A DNA stretch of 47,315 nucleotides from Pseudonocardia asaccharolytica DSM 44247 = NBRC 16224 (GTDB taxonomy: Bacteria; Actinomycetota; Actinomycetes; Mycobacteriales; Pseudonocardiaceae), in contig NZ_KE384067.1 in the NCBI RefSeq assembly GCF_000423625.1, forward strand, positions 1 to 47,315, given 5' to 3'. The translations under genes were made by a program, and so were the position numbers. The notes under the pieces were generated by a model, which worked only from the letters and a program-made list of their open reading frames with translations, had not been told where the DNA came from and made no database searches. Shown in pieces: positions 22,206 through 30,165 of the stretch (positions within the stretch are counted from its first letter, which is position 1; every line of letters starts with the position of its first letter).

Positions 22206-24098
22206 ATGGTGCGTGTCGGACCGGCGAGCGTGATCGACGACGCTCATCTGATCGCATTCGTCGAGAAACTCGCCGAATCCGGCGACGCCACGGTCACCAA
22301 AGCCGCTTGCGCGCAGATTCGCCAGGCCATCGAGTCCGGGGCCACGCCTGCCGGGCTGCGCAGGCTCGCCGAGGAGATCGCCGACTCCGTCGGGGACGCC
22401 TCCCCCCGGGCGCGTCCCCACACCGCCGCGGACGCCTCGCTCGCCGCGGCGGTGCAGGCCAACACCCTGGTCGTGCTCGACGGGTTCGCGCCGCACGGGG
22501 TTGCCGCCGCCGTGGCCGATCTGCTCGCCGACGGTTGCCGCGTCGTCGTCACGGCAACCGACCCGGACGAGCTCGTCGCGTTGCGCGCGGCGTTGCCCGT
22601 CGAGGTCAGGGATCGCTGCCTCGACGACCTGCCCGCACTGTCCCCCGCCGAGCAGCGGGAGCTGCGCAGGCTGCTCGCCACCGCCACCGCCTCCCGGCAG
22701 GCCCGGCGCGGCGAGGAACTGCCCGCCCCGGCGCGGCTGCCCGGTCTCGACGAGATCGCCGAGCTGTGCCGGCGCGCCGAGCGCGGCCGCACCGGCACCG
22801 CGATCGACCTTCTCCCCGGGCTGCTCGCCGGCCTCGAACCCGATCGCCGGGCCGCGGTCACCGAGGTCGCCCGTGCCGCCGTCCGGGCGTTGCGTGCGCT
22901 GGGCCCGCGCACCGAGCAGGCCTGGACCTGGAGATTGTTGTCCGACCTCGTCCACAGCAGGCACCGGCCCATGTTCGAGCGACTGGTCGAGGACGTCGCA
23001 CAGGCCGTCGCGGCCGAGCGCGCCGGCACCGGACCACCGATCACCGTCATCGGCCCGCTGCCCGCGGATTCGGCCGCGCTGCTGCGCCGATACCTGGCGT
23101 TCCTGCTGGCCGGCGGCCGTCCCCGGACGTATTTCCGGTCCCCGGAGCAGCGCGACGTCCAGCCCGTGCTGCGGCAGTTCCTGGTCGACGACGTCGTACC
23201 GGAGACCGTGGAGCAGGTACGACGCGCGCTGGAGCATGTCGAGCTGGCCGAGCGCCTCAGGATGATCGACGCGAGTTGTCGTGAGGTCGGTATTCCGGTG
23301 CCGCGCAACCCCGACGAACTGGCCGAGCTGGCCGAGGGGCTGACCAGGGTCGCTGCCGCCGCACGCTCGGTGGGTGCGCTGCGCCACGACGTGCTGTTCA
23401 TCCATCCGAACTCGCCGATCCCGGTCCCCGATGTCATCGTGGCCGAGCAGATCGCCGCCGACGTCGTCGACTACGCCGAGCACGGATTCCCCGAGCAGGC
23501 CGCCAGGCAGCTCGACCGCTACGCCGACCAGCTGACCGGGCTGGCGCCGGCCCCCGCCATCGCGGCCGAGCACACGCAGGCGGTGGAGGCACTGCGGGCG
23601 CGGGATGCGGCGGGTTACGGCGCTGCCCTGGATGCGCTGGCCGCCGCCCGCCGCGAGCAACGCGACGAGCAGCGCTGCACCGAGCTGCTCGGCAGGCTGC
23701 GCGTCGCCACGCCGAAGCTGGCCGACCTGTGGGAGTCCGGCAGCCGGTCGGGCCGCGGCGGCTTCGGCCTCGTGTCGTTCGTCGCGGCGGATCGGCTGCT
23801 GGAGAGGCTCCCGGAACCGGATGCGGCCGATGTTGTCATCCTGCTCGGCGCCGCCGAACACGGCGTCGACCGGCTGCTGCTGACCGCGGTCGCGCCCCGG
23901 CTGGTGGCGGCCGTCGGGCCGGGGGCCCGTTCATCCCGCGGTCCGAGTCTGCTGAGCGTGCTGTACCGGGCGAATGCACTGGTGGTTCCCGCCGATGAGA
24001 GCGACCTGTCCACCACCGGCCAGGTCCTGCGACTGCCCACGGGCGGCGACTCGCGGCCCCGCAAAGGCGACCGGCGGGTGAGGCGAGAGGGCGCCTGA
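22206..24098 (+). CDS. Large protein resembling an SF1 helicase lacking the Walker A motif
   Basis: 630 residues. ATG 22206 is set by GGAGGTGA (22193–22200) five bases upstream; a GTG at 22164 is also in frame. I cannot name it with certainty. The region LVVLDGFAPHGVAAAVADL then DGCRVVVTATDPDELVALRAALP follows the layout of AAA_11-type DNA helicases, where GPPGTGKT would sit at DGFAPHGV and a beta strand after it reads RVLVTA. The Gly-Lys-Thr is absent, so it should not hydrolyse ATP by that site. The rest is mostly helical, with Ala/Arg-rich repeats and DVVILLGAAEHGVDRLL near the end. No signal peptide or membrane segment. It stands alone after the pckG terminator. Confidence 0.55.
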   Translation: MVRVGPASVIDDAHLIAFVEKLAESGDATVTKAACAQIRQAIESGATPAGLRRLAEEIADSVGDASPRARPHTAADASLAAAVQANTLVVLDGFAPHGVAAAVADLLADGCRVVVTATDPDELVALRAALPVEVRDRCLDDLPALSPAEQRELRRLLATATASRQARRGEELPAPARLPGLDEIAELCRRAERGRTGTAIDLLPGLLAGLEPDRRAAVTEVARAAVRALRALGPRTEQAWTWRLLSDLVHSRHRPMFERLVEDVAQAVAAERAGTGPPITVIGPLPADSAALLRRYLAFLLAGGRPRTYFRSPEQRDVQPVLRQFLVDDVVPETVEQVRRALEHVELAERLRMIDASCREVGIPVPRNPDELAELAEGLTRVAAAARSVGALRHDVLFIHPNSPIPVPDVIVAEQIAADVVDYAEHGFPEQAARQLDRYADQLTGLAPAPAIAAEHTQAVEALRARDAAGYGAALDALAAARREQRDEQRCTELLGRLRVATPKLADLWESGSRSGRGGFGLVSFVAADRLLERLPEPDAADVVILLGAAEHGVDRLLLTAVAPRLVAAVGPGARSSRGPSLLSVLYRANALVVPADESDLSTTGQVLRLPTGGDSRPRKGDRRVRREGA

Positions 24099-24131
24099 GA
24101 GCCAGGTCCGGAGGAGATCGCCGCAACCGGC

Positions 24132-24137
24132 TACCGT
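24132..24137 (+). promoter_or_regulatory. -10 element (TACCGT)
   Basis: TACCGT ends eight bases before ATG 24146 with no Shine-Dalgarno between, consistent with a leaderless or nearly leaderless transcript of the peroxidase gene. Confidence 0.45.
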
Positions 24138-24145
24138 CGACAGCC

Positions 24146-24727
24146 ATGAGCGATGAGCATCCGGTCAGCCGCTTCGGCATCGTCGAACTCGAGGACCTGC
24201 CCGAGGATCTGCGCGAGCGACTCGAACCCATCGCGCAGAAGTCCGGCTTCGTCCCGAACATCTTCCGCGCGCTGGGCCGCCGCCCCGCCGAACTGCGTGC
24301 CTTCCTCGACTACCACGACGCGCTGATGGAGTCGTCCGAGGGCCTGAGCAAGGCCGAGCGCGAGCTCGTGGTCGTCGCGACGTCGGGGGCCAACCACTGC
24401 ACCTACTGCATCGTCGCGCACGGCGCGATCCTGCGGGTGCGCGCGAAGGATCCGGAGATCGCCGACCGGGTCGCGGCCAACCCCTATGCCGTCGAGCTGA
24501 GCCAGCGCGAGCGCGCGATCGTGGACCTCGCGCTGCTGATCTCGACCGACTCCGCGGCACTCACCGAGGCCGAACTCGACAACGCGCGCGCCGCGGGGCT
24601 GACCGACGAGGAGATCTGGGACATCGGCTCGATCACCGCGCTGTTCGCCATGTCCAATCGGCTGGCGCATCTCATGGCGTTGCGCCCCAACTCGGAGTTC
24701 TACCTCTTGGGCCGGCAGCCCCGGTGA
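24146..24727 (+). CDS. AhpD/CMD-like peroxidase-related protein
   Basis: 193 residues from ATG 24146. The carboxymuconolactone decarboxylase fold with an AhpD-type active site is indicated by KAERELVVVATSGANHCTYCIVAHG, with redox cysteines C85 and C88 and His92 four residues on. The long N-terminus (LERLEPIAQKSGFVPNIF, residues near 24–40) and the end EFYLLGRQPR fit the subgroup annotated as peroxidase-related enzymes. AhpD reduces alkyl hydroperoxide reductase by thiol exchange; direct peroxidase activity here is not proven. It is probably cytosolic and protective against oxidants. The next small gene starts 90 bases on with its own Shine-Dalgarno. Confidence 0.88.
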   Translation: MSDEHPVSRFGIVELEDLPEDLRERLEPIAQKSGFVPNIFRALGRRPAELRAFLDYHDALMESSEGLSKAERELVVVATSGANHCTYCIVAHGAILRVRAKDPEIADRVAANPYAVELSQRERAIVDLALLISTDSAALTEAELDNARAAGLTDEEIWDIGSITALFAMSNRLAHLMALRPNSEFYLLGRQPR

Positions 24728-24816
24728 CGGACTCGCCCCGGGGAGCTCGGGCGGGAACCGGACGTGCGGTCTGCTCGTTCGGTGATCGAGACGTAATGGA
24801 CACAAGGAGGACACCG

Positions 24817-25035
24817 ATGTCGCTGCTCAGAAGGATCACCGTGCTGGCGAGCGCAGCCGAGGCCGCCCGCCGGTACGCCCGTCGGAACCCCGACAAGGCC
24901 GCCCGGTTCGTCGACCAGGCGGCGGAGTTCGTGGACAAGCAGACCAAGGGCAAGTACTCGGGTCAGATCGGCGGGGCAGCGAGCAAGGTCAAGGGCGTGG
25001 CCGGGGTCCAGCGGCGGCCCGGGCCGCACCACTGA
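24817..25035 (+). CDS. MT0933-like small antitoxin-family protein
   Basis: 72 residues. The start is fixed by AAGGAGG (24804–24810) six bases before ATG 24817. An amphipathic N-terminus (LLRRITVLASAAEAARRYARR) is followed by KAARFVDQAAEFVDKQTKGKYSGQI, which matches the conserved segment of MT0933/Rv0909-like proteins, annotated as antitoxins. No toxin gene is next to it, so the label describes the family only. The protein is basic and helical. A perfect 22-base palindrome nine bases after the stop closes the gene. A very similar architecture is common among actinobacterial stress-induced small proteins. Confidence 0.7.
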   Translation: MSLLRRITVLASAAEAARRYARRNPDKAARFVDQAAEFVDKQTKGKYSGQIGGAASKVKGVAGVQRRPGPHH

Positions 25036-25043
25036 GCTTCGAC

Positions 25044-25065
25044 GAAGGTCGGACGTCCGACCTTC
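25044..25065. terminator. 22-base perfect palindrome, terminator candidate
   Basis: GAAGGTCGGAC (25044–25054) is followed directly by its reverse complement (25055–25065). In RNA it would form a strong hairpin with a small loop from the centre. It lies nine bases after the MT0933-like gene. Confidence 0.7.
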
Positions 25066-25102
25066 AGAACACCGTGGTGATCAGTGCGGTCTGCCCGCGG
25101 GC

Positions 25103-25108
25103 TAATGT
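25103..25108 (+). promoter_or_regulatory. -10 candidate (TAATGT) for the bkd operon
   Basis: TAATGT lies 126 bases before GTG 25234, giving a leader of roughly 115–120 bases. Within the leader CCGGGTC and GACCCGG, and inside them TCACC and GGTGA, could pair. No clear -35 box is seen. Confidence 0.35.
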
Positions 25109-25233
25109 CGTGCCAGGATCGTGGTCAGGAACACAATCGAGTGCCGGGTCACCTCCGCCGCGACCCTGGTGAGGCGACCCGGTCGGCCCGAGCCGCCAAC
25201 AGCGGTCCGGGTCGTGAGCACGAGGAGGCAACC

Positions 25234-26421
25234 GTGTCGCAACCCCAGGCCTGGGTACCCGTCGATCCCCGGTCCCGCCCAAGCCGCGAGCAGGTGCTCG
25301 CCGGACTGCGCGGGACCGATGCGGGCGGGCCCGAGCTCGTCCAGTTGCTCACCCCGGAGGGGCAGCGAGTATCCGATCCGCGGTTCGACGGCTTCGTCGA
25401 CGACGTCGACGCGACCGCCCTGAAGTCGCTCTACCGGGACATGGTCCTGGTCCGCCGGTTCGACCGGGAGGCCAATGCCCTGCAGCGCCAGGGCCAGCTC
25501 GGCATCTGGGTCCCGCTGCTGGGCCAGGAGGCCGCGCAGATCGGTGCGGGCCGGGCGATGCGCCTCGGGGACATGGCCTTCCCCAGCTACCGTGAGCACG
25601 GAATCGCCTGGTGCCGCGGTATCGACCCGACCGAGCTGCTCGGCATCTTCCGCGGCACCGACCACGGCAGCTGGGACCCGCTGACCACCGGTTTCAACCT
25701 CTACACGATCGTCATCGGCAACCAGTGCCTCAACGCCGCCGGCTACGCGATGGGCCAGCGCTTCGAGGGCAAGGTCGGGGACTCCGAGTCGGCCGAGGCG
25801 ACGATCTGTTTCTTCGGCGACGGCGCCACCTCCCAGGGCGACGTCCACGAGGGCTTCGTATGGGCGGCGGCCTACGACGCGCCGGTCGTCTTCTACTGTC
25901 AGAACAACCAGTGGGCGATCTCGGTCCCCCTGGAGCGCCAGACCCGGGTTCCGCTCTACGAGCGCGCCCGCGGCTACGGCTTCCCCGGTATCCGGGTGGA
26001 CGGCAACGACGTGCTCGCCTGTCTCGCGGTCAGCCGCTGGGCGCTGGAGGAGTGCCGCACGGGCAACGGCCCGGTGCTCGTCGAGGCCTACACCTACCGG
26101 ATGGACGCCCACACGACCTCCGACGACCCGACCCGCTACCGGCTCGCCGACGAGCTGGAGCTGTGGAAGCTCAAGGACCCGATCGAGCGGGTGCGGGTGA
26201 ACCTCGTCCGGGAGCACCACGTCGGGGGCGAGTTCTTCGACGAGGTGACCGCCGAGGGCGACGAGCTCGCCGCGCGGCTGCGCGAGTTCTGCCTCGCGAT
26301 GCCCGAACCCGCACCTGATCGGATCTTCTCCGAGGTCTACGCCGAACCCTCGCCCCTGCTGGAGGCACAGCGGGAGGAGTTCCTGGCCCACCACACGTCC
26401 TTCCAGACCGAGGAGGCGTGA
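25234..26421 (+). CDS. bkdA: Branched-chain 2-oxoacid dehydrogenase E1 component, alpha subunit
   Basis: 395 residues. GTG 25234 has GGAGG (25224–25228) five bases upstream; the frame is open further but without a site. The thiamine diphosphate motif is intact: GDGATSQGDVHEG ending in YCQNNQWAIS. LGQEAAQIGAG and FPSYREHGIAWCRG are typical E1alpha substrate-side segments, and MDAHTTSDDPTRYR is the phosphorylation-loop region. With E1beta it decarboxylates 2-oxoacids derived from Val, Leu or Ile (pyruvate is the alternative) and passes the acyl group to E2. The gene order matches M. tuberculosis Rv2497c–Rv2495c. E1beta follows after one base. Confidence 0.9.
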   Translation: MSQPQAWVPVDPRSRPSREQVLAGLRGTDAGGPELVQLLTPEGQRVSDPRFDGFVDDVDATALKSLYRDMVLVRRFDREANALQRQGQLGIWVPLLGQEAAQIGAGRAMRLGDMAFPSYREHGIAWCRGIDPTELLGIFRGTDHGSWDPLTTGFNLYTIVIGNQCLNAAGYAMGQRFEGKVGDSESAEATICFFGDGATSQGDVHEGFVWAAAYDAPVVFYCQNNQWAISVPLERQTRVPLYERARGYGFPGIRVDGNDVLACLAVSRWALEECRTGNGPVLVEAYTYRMDAHTTSDDPTRYRLADELELWKLKDPIERVRVNLVREHHVGGEFFDEVTAEGDELAARLREFCLAMPEPAPDRIFSEVYAEPSPLLEAQREEFLAHHTSFQTEEA

Positions 26422-26422
26422 G

Positions 26423-27397
26423 ATGGTCAACCTGACGCTGGCGAGGGCGCTCACCGACGGCCTGCGCGCCGCGATGGAACGCGACCCCAAGGTTCTCGTC
26501 ATGGGCGAGGACGTCGGCAAGCTGGGCGGCGTCTTCCGGGTCACCGACGGGCTGCAGAAGGACTTCGGCGAGCAGCGCGTGCTCGACACCCCGCTGTCGG
26601 AGTCCGGGATCATCGGCACCGCGGTCGGTCTCGCGATCCGCGGGTTCCGTCCGGTGTGCGAGATCCAGTTCGACGGCTTCGTCTTCCCCGGCTTCGATCA
26701 GATCGTCTCCCAGCTGGCCAAGATGCGGTTCCGGTCGCAGGGCAAGGTCCCGATGCCGGTCGTCGTGCGCATCCCGTTCGGCGGCGGGATCGGCGCGGTC
26801 GAGCACCACAGCGAGTCGCCGGAGTCGCTGTTCGCGCACGTCGCGGGCTTGAAGGTGGTCGCGTGCTCGAATCCGTCCGACGCCTTCTGGATGATCCAGC
26901 AGGCGATCGCCTGCGACGACCCGGTGCTCTTCTTCGAGCCGAAGCGGCGGTACTGGGAGAAGGGTGAGGTCGACCCGGACGCGACGCCGCCCCCGCTGTT
27001 CTCCTCGAAGGTGCTGCGGGCAGGAACGTCCGTGACCATCGCCTGCTACGGGCCGCTCGTGCGCACCTGCCTGGACGCCGCCACCGCGGCGCAGGCCGAC
27101 GGGCTCGACCTCGAGGTGATCGACCTGCGGACGCTGTCCCCGCTCGACCTGGGTCCGGTGTTCGAGTCGGTGCGCTGCACCGGGCGGCTCGTGGTCGTCT
27201 CCGAGGCCCCGTCCGAGGCATCCGTGACGGCGGAGGTCGCGGCCCGGGTGCAGCAGGAGTGCTTCTACTCGCTGGAGGCGCCGGTACTGCGGGTGACCGG
27301 GTTCGACACGCCGTACCCGCCGTCGAAGTGCGAGGACGACTACCTGCCCGACCTCGACCGGGTGCTCGACGGTGTGGACCGGGCGCTGGCATGGTGA
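26423..27397 (+). CDS. bkdB: Branched-chain 2-oxoacid dehydrogenase E1 component, beta subunit
   Basis: 324 residues from ATG 26423, one base after the E1alpha stop. VMGEDVGKLGGVFRVTDGL and LDTPLSESGIIGTAVGLA form the conserved N-terminal pyrimidine-binding domain of E1beta, and FEPKRRYW plus VEVIDLRTLSPLD-like segments mark the C-terminal transketolase-type domain. FGGGIGAVEHHSESPES holds the residues that line the active-site channel. The subunit completes the alpha2beta2 E1 heterotetramer in the cytoplasm. Its stop TGA overlaps the ATG of the E2 gene by one base (TGATG), which argues for coupled translation and fixed stoichiometry. Confidence 0.92.
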   Translation: MVNLTLARALTDGLRAAMERDPKVLVMGEDVGKLGGVFRVTDGLQKDFGEQRVLDTPLSESGIIGTAVGLAIRGFRPVCEIQFDGFVFPGFDQIVSQLAKMRFRSQGKVPMPVVVRIPFGGGIGAVEHHSESPESLFAHVAGLKVVACSNPSDAFWMIQQAIACDDPVLFFEPKRRYWEKGEVDPDATPPPLFSSKVLRAGTSVTIACYGPLVRTCLDAATAAQADGLDLEVIDLRTLSPLDLGPVFESVRCTGRLVVVSEAPSEASVTAEVAARVQQECFYSLEAPVLRVTGFDTPYPPSKCEDDYLPDLDRVLDGVDRALAW

Positions 27398-28791
27398 TGC
27401 GCATGCGGCGCGAGTTCCGGATGCCGGACGTCGGCGAGGGGCTGACCGAGGCCGAGGTGATCGCCTGGCGGGTGGCGCCTGGGGATGAGGTCGCTGTCAA
27501 CCAGGTCCTCGTCGAGATCGAGACGGCGAAGGCCGCCGTCGAGCTGCCCTCCCCGTTCGCCGGGACCGTCGGCGAGCTGCTCGCCCAGCCGGGGCAGACC
27601 GTCGAGGTCGGCACCCCGATCATCACGATCGAGGCCGCCGAGACGGCTGCGACCTCCGGGGAGGCTGCGCCCGCCGGCGGTCCGGTCATCGGCGAGGCCG
27701 GGGCGGGTGGGCGGATCGCCACCCTGGTCGGCTACGGGCCCCGGCAGGGCACGGTGGCGCGCCGCCCCCGCCGCCCGGCTCCCGGCCGCGCGCGGCACGC
27801 GGACGCCGCGCCGAGCCCGGAAACCGCGCCGAGCCCGGACGCCGGGCAGCCGGTGGCCCCTCCGGTCCAAGATCGCCGTTCGGGAGCCGCCGACCGCGAA
27901 ATCCGCGGCTCCGGCCGCCCAACCGGCGATCATGGCGAGGCCGTTCCCCTGGCCAAGCCGCCGGTCCGCAAGCTCGCCCGCGACCTCGGCGTCGACCTGC
28001 GCTCCGTGCCCGGCAGCGGAGCCGGCGGGATCGTCACCCGCGAGGACGTCGAGGCGGCCGCGACCCACGAGCCCGCCCCGGCCGCCGGGACAGGAGGGGT
28101 GCGGCGCGAGCCGATCCGCGGGGTTCGCAGGGCGACCGCGGCGGCGATGGTGTCGAGCGCCTTCACCGCACCGCACGTCACCGAGTTCCTCGCCGTCGAC
28201 GTCACCGCGACGATGGCGCTGCGCGACCGGCTGCGCGGGTCCCGGCAGTTCAGCGGCGTGAAGCTCACCCCGCTGGCGTTCGTGGCCAAGGCGGTGTGCC
28301 TGGCAGCGCGACGCACCCCCCAGGTCAACGCGCACTGGGACGACGCGGCGGGCGAGATCGTCTACTACGACCGGATGCAGCTCGGCATCGCGGCGGCCAC
28401 CCCGCGGGGGCTGATCGTTCCCAAGATCCGCGACGCGGACACGCTCGACCTGCATGGGCTGGCGACCGCGCTCGCCGAGCTGACCGAGACCGCCAGGGCC
28501 GGGACGACGCCGCCCGCCGACCTGGTGGGCGGCACGTTCACGATCACCAACGTGGGCGTGTTCGGGGTCGACACCGGGACGCCGATCATCAATCCCGGTG
28601 AGGCCGCGATCCTCGCCGTCGGAGCGATCAAACCGACACCCTGGGTGGTCGACGGTGAACTCGCGGTGCGGACGGTCTGCCAGCTCGCGCTGTCCTTCGA
28701 CCACCGGCTGGTCGACGGCGAGCAGGGTTCGCGGTTCCTGGCTGATGTGGGTGCTCTGCTGGAGGATCCGGGGGTCGCGCTGACCTGGTGA
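27397..28791 (+). CDS. bkdC: 2-oxoacid dehydrogenase E2 (dihydrolipoyl acyltransferase)
   Basis: 464 residues from ATG 27397; GTG 27394 and ATG 27403 are alternatives. One lipoyl domain (about 5–80) carries the modified lysine K45 in VEIETAKAAVELP. After a charged, Pro/Ala-rich linker, the E1/E3-binding domain is at about 186–222 (PPVRKLARDLGVDLRSVPG). The catalytic core ends with SFDHRLVDGEQG, giving the His436 and Asp440 acyltransfer pair. A single lipoyl domain and the AKAAVELPSPF motif favour the branched-chain E2 over the pyruvate enzyme. No E3 gene follows, so a shared dihydrolipoyl dehydrogenase from elsewhere is implied. A hairpin overlaps the stop codon. Confidence 0.92.
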   Translation: MRMRREFRMPDVGEGLTEAEVIAWRVAPGDEVAVNQVLVEIETAKAAVELPSPFAGTVGELLAQPGQTVEVGTPIITIEAAETAATSGEAAPAGGPVIGEAGAGGRIATLVGYGPRQGTVARRPRRPAPGRARHADAAPSPETAPSPDAGQPVAPPVQDRRSGAADREIRGSGRPTGDHGEAVPLAKPPVRKLARDLGVDLRSVPGSGAGGIVTREDVEAAATHEPAPAAGTGGVRREPIRGVRRATAAAMVSSAFTAPHVTEFLAVDVTATMALRDRLRGSRQFSGVKLTPLAFVAKAVCLAARRTPQVNAHWDDAAGEIVYYDRMQLGIAAATPRGLIVPKIRDADTLDLHGLATALAELTETARAGTTPPADLVGGTFTITNVGVFGVDTGTPIINPGEAAILAVGAIKPTPWVVDGELAVRTVCQLALSFDHRLVDGEQGSRFLADVGALLEDPGVALTW

Positions 28792-28809
28792 TCGGGCCCG
28801 GGATCACCA
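28786..28809 (+). terminator. Hairpin overlapping the bkdC stop codon
   Basis: TGGTGATC (28786–28793) pairs with GATCACCA (28802–28809) around an eight-base GC-rich loop. It spans the E2 stop and lies 25 bases before FxsA, so it may end the bkd transcript, though the stem is short. Confidence 0.45.
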
Positions 28810-28834
28810 ACGGCGGTTCGCTCGTTGTACGGGT

Positions 28835-29338
28835 ATGCCGTTCGTGCTGCTGTACCTCGTTGTCGAGATCGTCGCGCTCGTTGCGCTCGGTTCCTGGATC
28901 GGCGCGGGCTGGACGCTGTTGGTGCTGCTCGTGGGTTCCGTGCTGGGGCTCTGGCTCGCCCGGCGCCAGGGTGTCCGGGCCGTGCGGGCGTTGCAGGAGG
29001 CGATGCTGCATCGGCGAGTGGCGCACGCGGAGCTCACCGACGGCATGCTGGTCGCGATCGGTGGCCTGCTCCTGTTCGTGCCCGGGCTGGTGACCGACCT
29101 GGCCGGGCTGCTGCTGGTGCTGCCGCCCACCCGGGCGCTGGTCCGGCGGCGGTTGGTGCGGGCCGCGGAGCGGCGCAATCCCGAGCTGAAGGCCGCGCGG
29201 ATCCGGTCGGATTCAACGGTCGTCGACGGCGAGGTGGTGGACGAGCAGGCGACCGGGGCGGCCGGGTCCGCGCCGCCGCCCGTGATCGAGGGCGAGATCG
29301 TCGATCCGGCCGACCGGTCGCCATGCGGGGGTTCCTGA
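28835..29338 (+). CDS. FxsA-family membrane protein
   Basis: 167 residues from ATG 28835. Two hydrophobic segments at the N-terminus (FVLLYLVVEIVALVALGSWIG, WTLLVLLVGSVLGLWLA; the pair is about residues 3–46) and a re-entrant-like stretch (GMLVAIGGLLLFVPGLVTDL, about 70–89) define the FxsA family. The acidic tail with VVDGEVVDEQ and IEGEIVD repeats is cytoplasmic and typical of actinobacterial members. In E. coli FxsA counteracts phage T7 exclusion by F plasmids; its normal job is unknown. It is convergent with the SIMPL-domain gene, six bases apart. Confidence 0.88.
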   Translation: MPFVLLYLVVEIVALVALGSWIGAGWTLLVLLVGSVLGLWLARRQGVRAVRALQEAMLHRRVAHAELTDGMLVAIGGLLLFVPGLVTDLAGLLLVLPPTRALVRRRLVRAAERRNPELKAARIRSDSTVVDGEVVDEQATGAAGSAPPPVIEGEIVDPADRSPCGGS

Positions 29339-29344
29339 CCCGGT

Positions 29345-29956
29345 TCAGCCCAGCGCCCAGGTCGCCGTGCAGCGTGCGGTGACGCGCACCGGCTCGGGTT
29401 CGAGCCCGAGCTCCTGCACATCGACGGCCGCCTCGGCGTGCGCCATCCGAAAGGCCACCGGCGCACCGTGGTCGGGTGCCTCCACGAGCCGGCGCAACGT
29501 GCCGAGCGTGCCGCCCAGCGCCGCCGCGTAGCCCTCGGCGCGGCGCCGGGCGTCGGCCACCGCGTTGTGCTGCGCGGTCCGCAGCGCCGCCGACGGGTCG
29601 TCGAGGGTCCAGTGCGGACCGTTCAGCGCGGTGGGCTCCGCGGCGATCAGCGCGTTCAGGACGTCCTCGAGCGCCGGCACGTCGGTGACGAGCAGCGCGA
29701 CATCCTCCCCGGCGCGGCAACCCGCGGACCGCCTCCCGCGCCACTCGGTCCGCACCCACAGCCGGCGGCTGCGGACCTTCACCCCGGGTCGCGACAGCGC
29801 CGGTTCGGCCGCGGCCATCGCCCGCCCGAGGTCGCGTACGGCGCTCGTCCGGTTCCGTCCGGTCGCCGAGAAGCTGACGTCGATCTCGGCGCGGTCGGCG
29901 AGCTGTTCGTGCCAGCCGGTTCCCTCGGTCACGATCTCGGATCCGTCGACGCTCAT
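29345..29956 (-). CDS. SIMPL (DUF541) domain protein
   Basis: 203 residues from ATG 29956. The SIMPL/BP26 fold is indicated by VTEGTGWHEQLADRAEIDVSFSATG at the start, AQHNAVADARRRAEGYAAALGG in the middle and a beta-rich end (PVRVTARCTATWALG). Many family members have a signal peptide and form periplasmic rings, but here no signal or membrane segment is seen, so it is probably cytoplasmic. Function is unknown. Upstream is a perfect CTAGCA/TGCTAG inverted repeat at 29993–30008, 37 bases from the start, which may control this gene or the divergent ATPase. Confidence 0.8.
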   Translation of the reverse strand: MSVDGSEIVTEGTGWHEQLADRAEIDVSFSATGRNRTSAVRDLGRAMAAAEPALSRPGVKVRSRRLWVRTEWRGRRSAGCRAGEDVALLVTDVPALEDVLNALIAAEPTALNGPHWTLDDPSAALRTAQHNAVADARRRAEGYAAALGGTLGTLRRLVEAPDHGAPVAFRMAHAEAAVDVQELGLEPEPVRVTARCTATWALG

Positions 29957-29992
29957 CGCTCCAGAGAACCAGATCGGGGCGAATGTCGGTGT

Positions 29993-30008
29993 CTAGCAGA
30001 TATGCTAG
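29993..30008. promoter_or_regulatory. CTAGCA–GATA–TGCTAG operator candidate
   Basis: A perfect 6+4+6 inverted repeat lies in the 209-base divergent gap between the SIMPL gene and the AAA ATPase gene. CTAG is rare in such DNA, which makes chance less likely. The regulator is unknown. The rest of the gap (30009–30150) shows no gene. Confidence 0.55.
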
Positions 30009-30152
30009 GCCGCCGTAGAAAGTGCGATCAGGACGCCGGATCGCCTCGTCTATCGATCCCTATGTCCAGTACCGGACGGCGATAGACCGGCCGACCGACG
30101 ACACGGCATCGAGGTTGATGGCGAAATCTAGGACTTGGTCAAGACGGCCGGA

Positions 30153-30158
30153 TACCGT
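30153..30158 (+). promoter_or_regulatory. -10 element (TACCGT) for a leaderless transcript
   Basis: TACCGT ends seven bases before ATG 30166, with no Shine-Dalgarno, as in other leaderless-looking starts in this window. Confidence 0.5.
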
Positions 30159-30165
30159 TCGATCC

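Noticed and set aside
25121..25233. Leader-peptide attenuator for the bkd operon
   Set aside because: The frame from GTG 25121 is not closed before the bkdA start and shows no run of Val, Leu or Ile codons; only weak pairing is visible.
25102..26619. Minus-strand open frame of 505 codons opposite the E1alpha gene
   Set aside because: E1alpha is certain from its thiamine motif; the antisense product has no family features and no Shine-Dalgarno.
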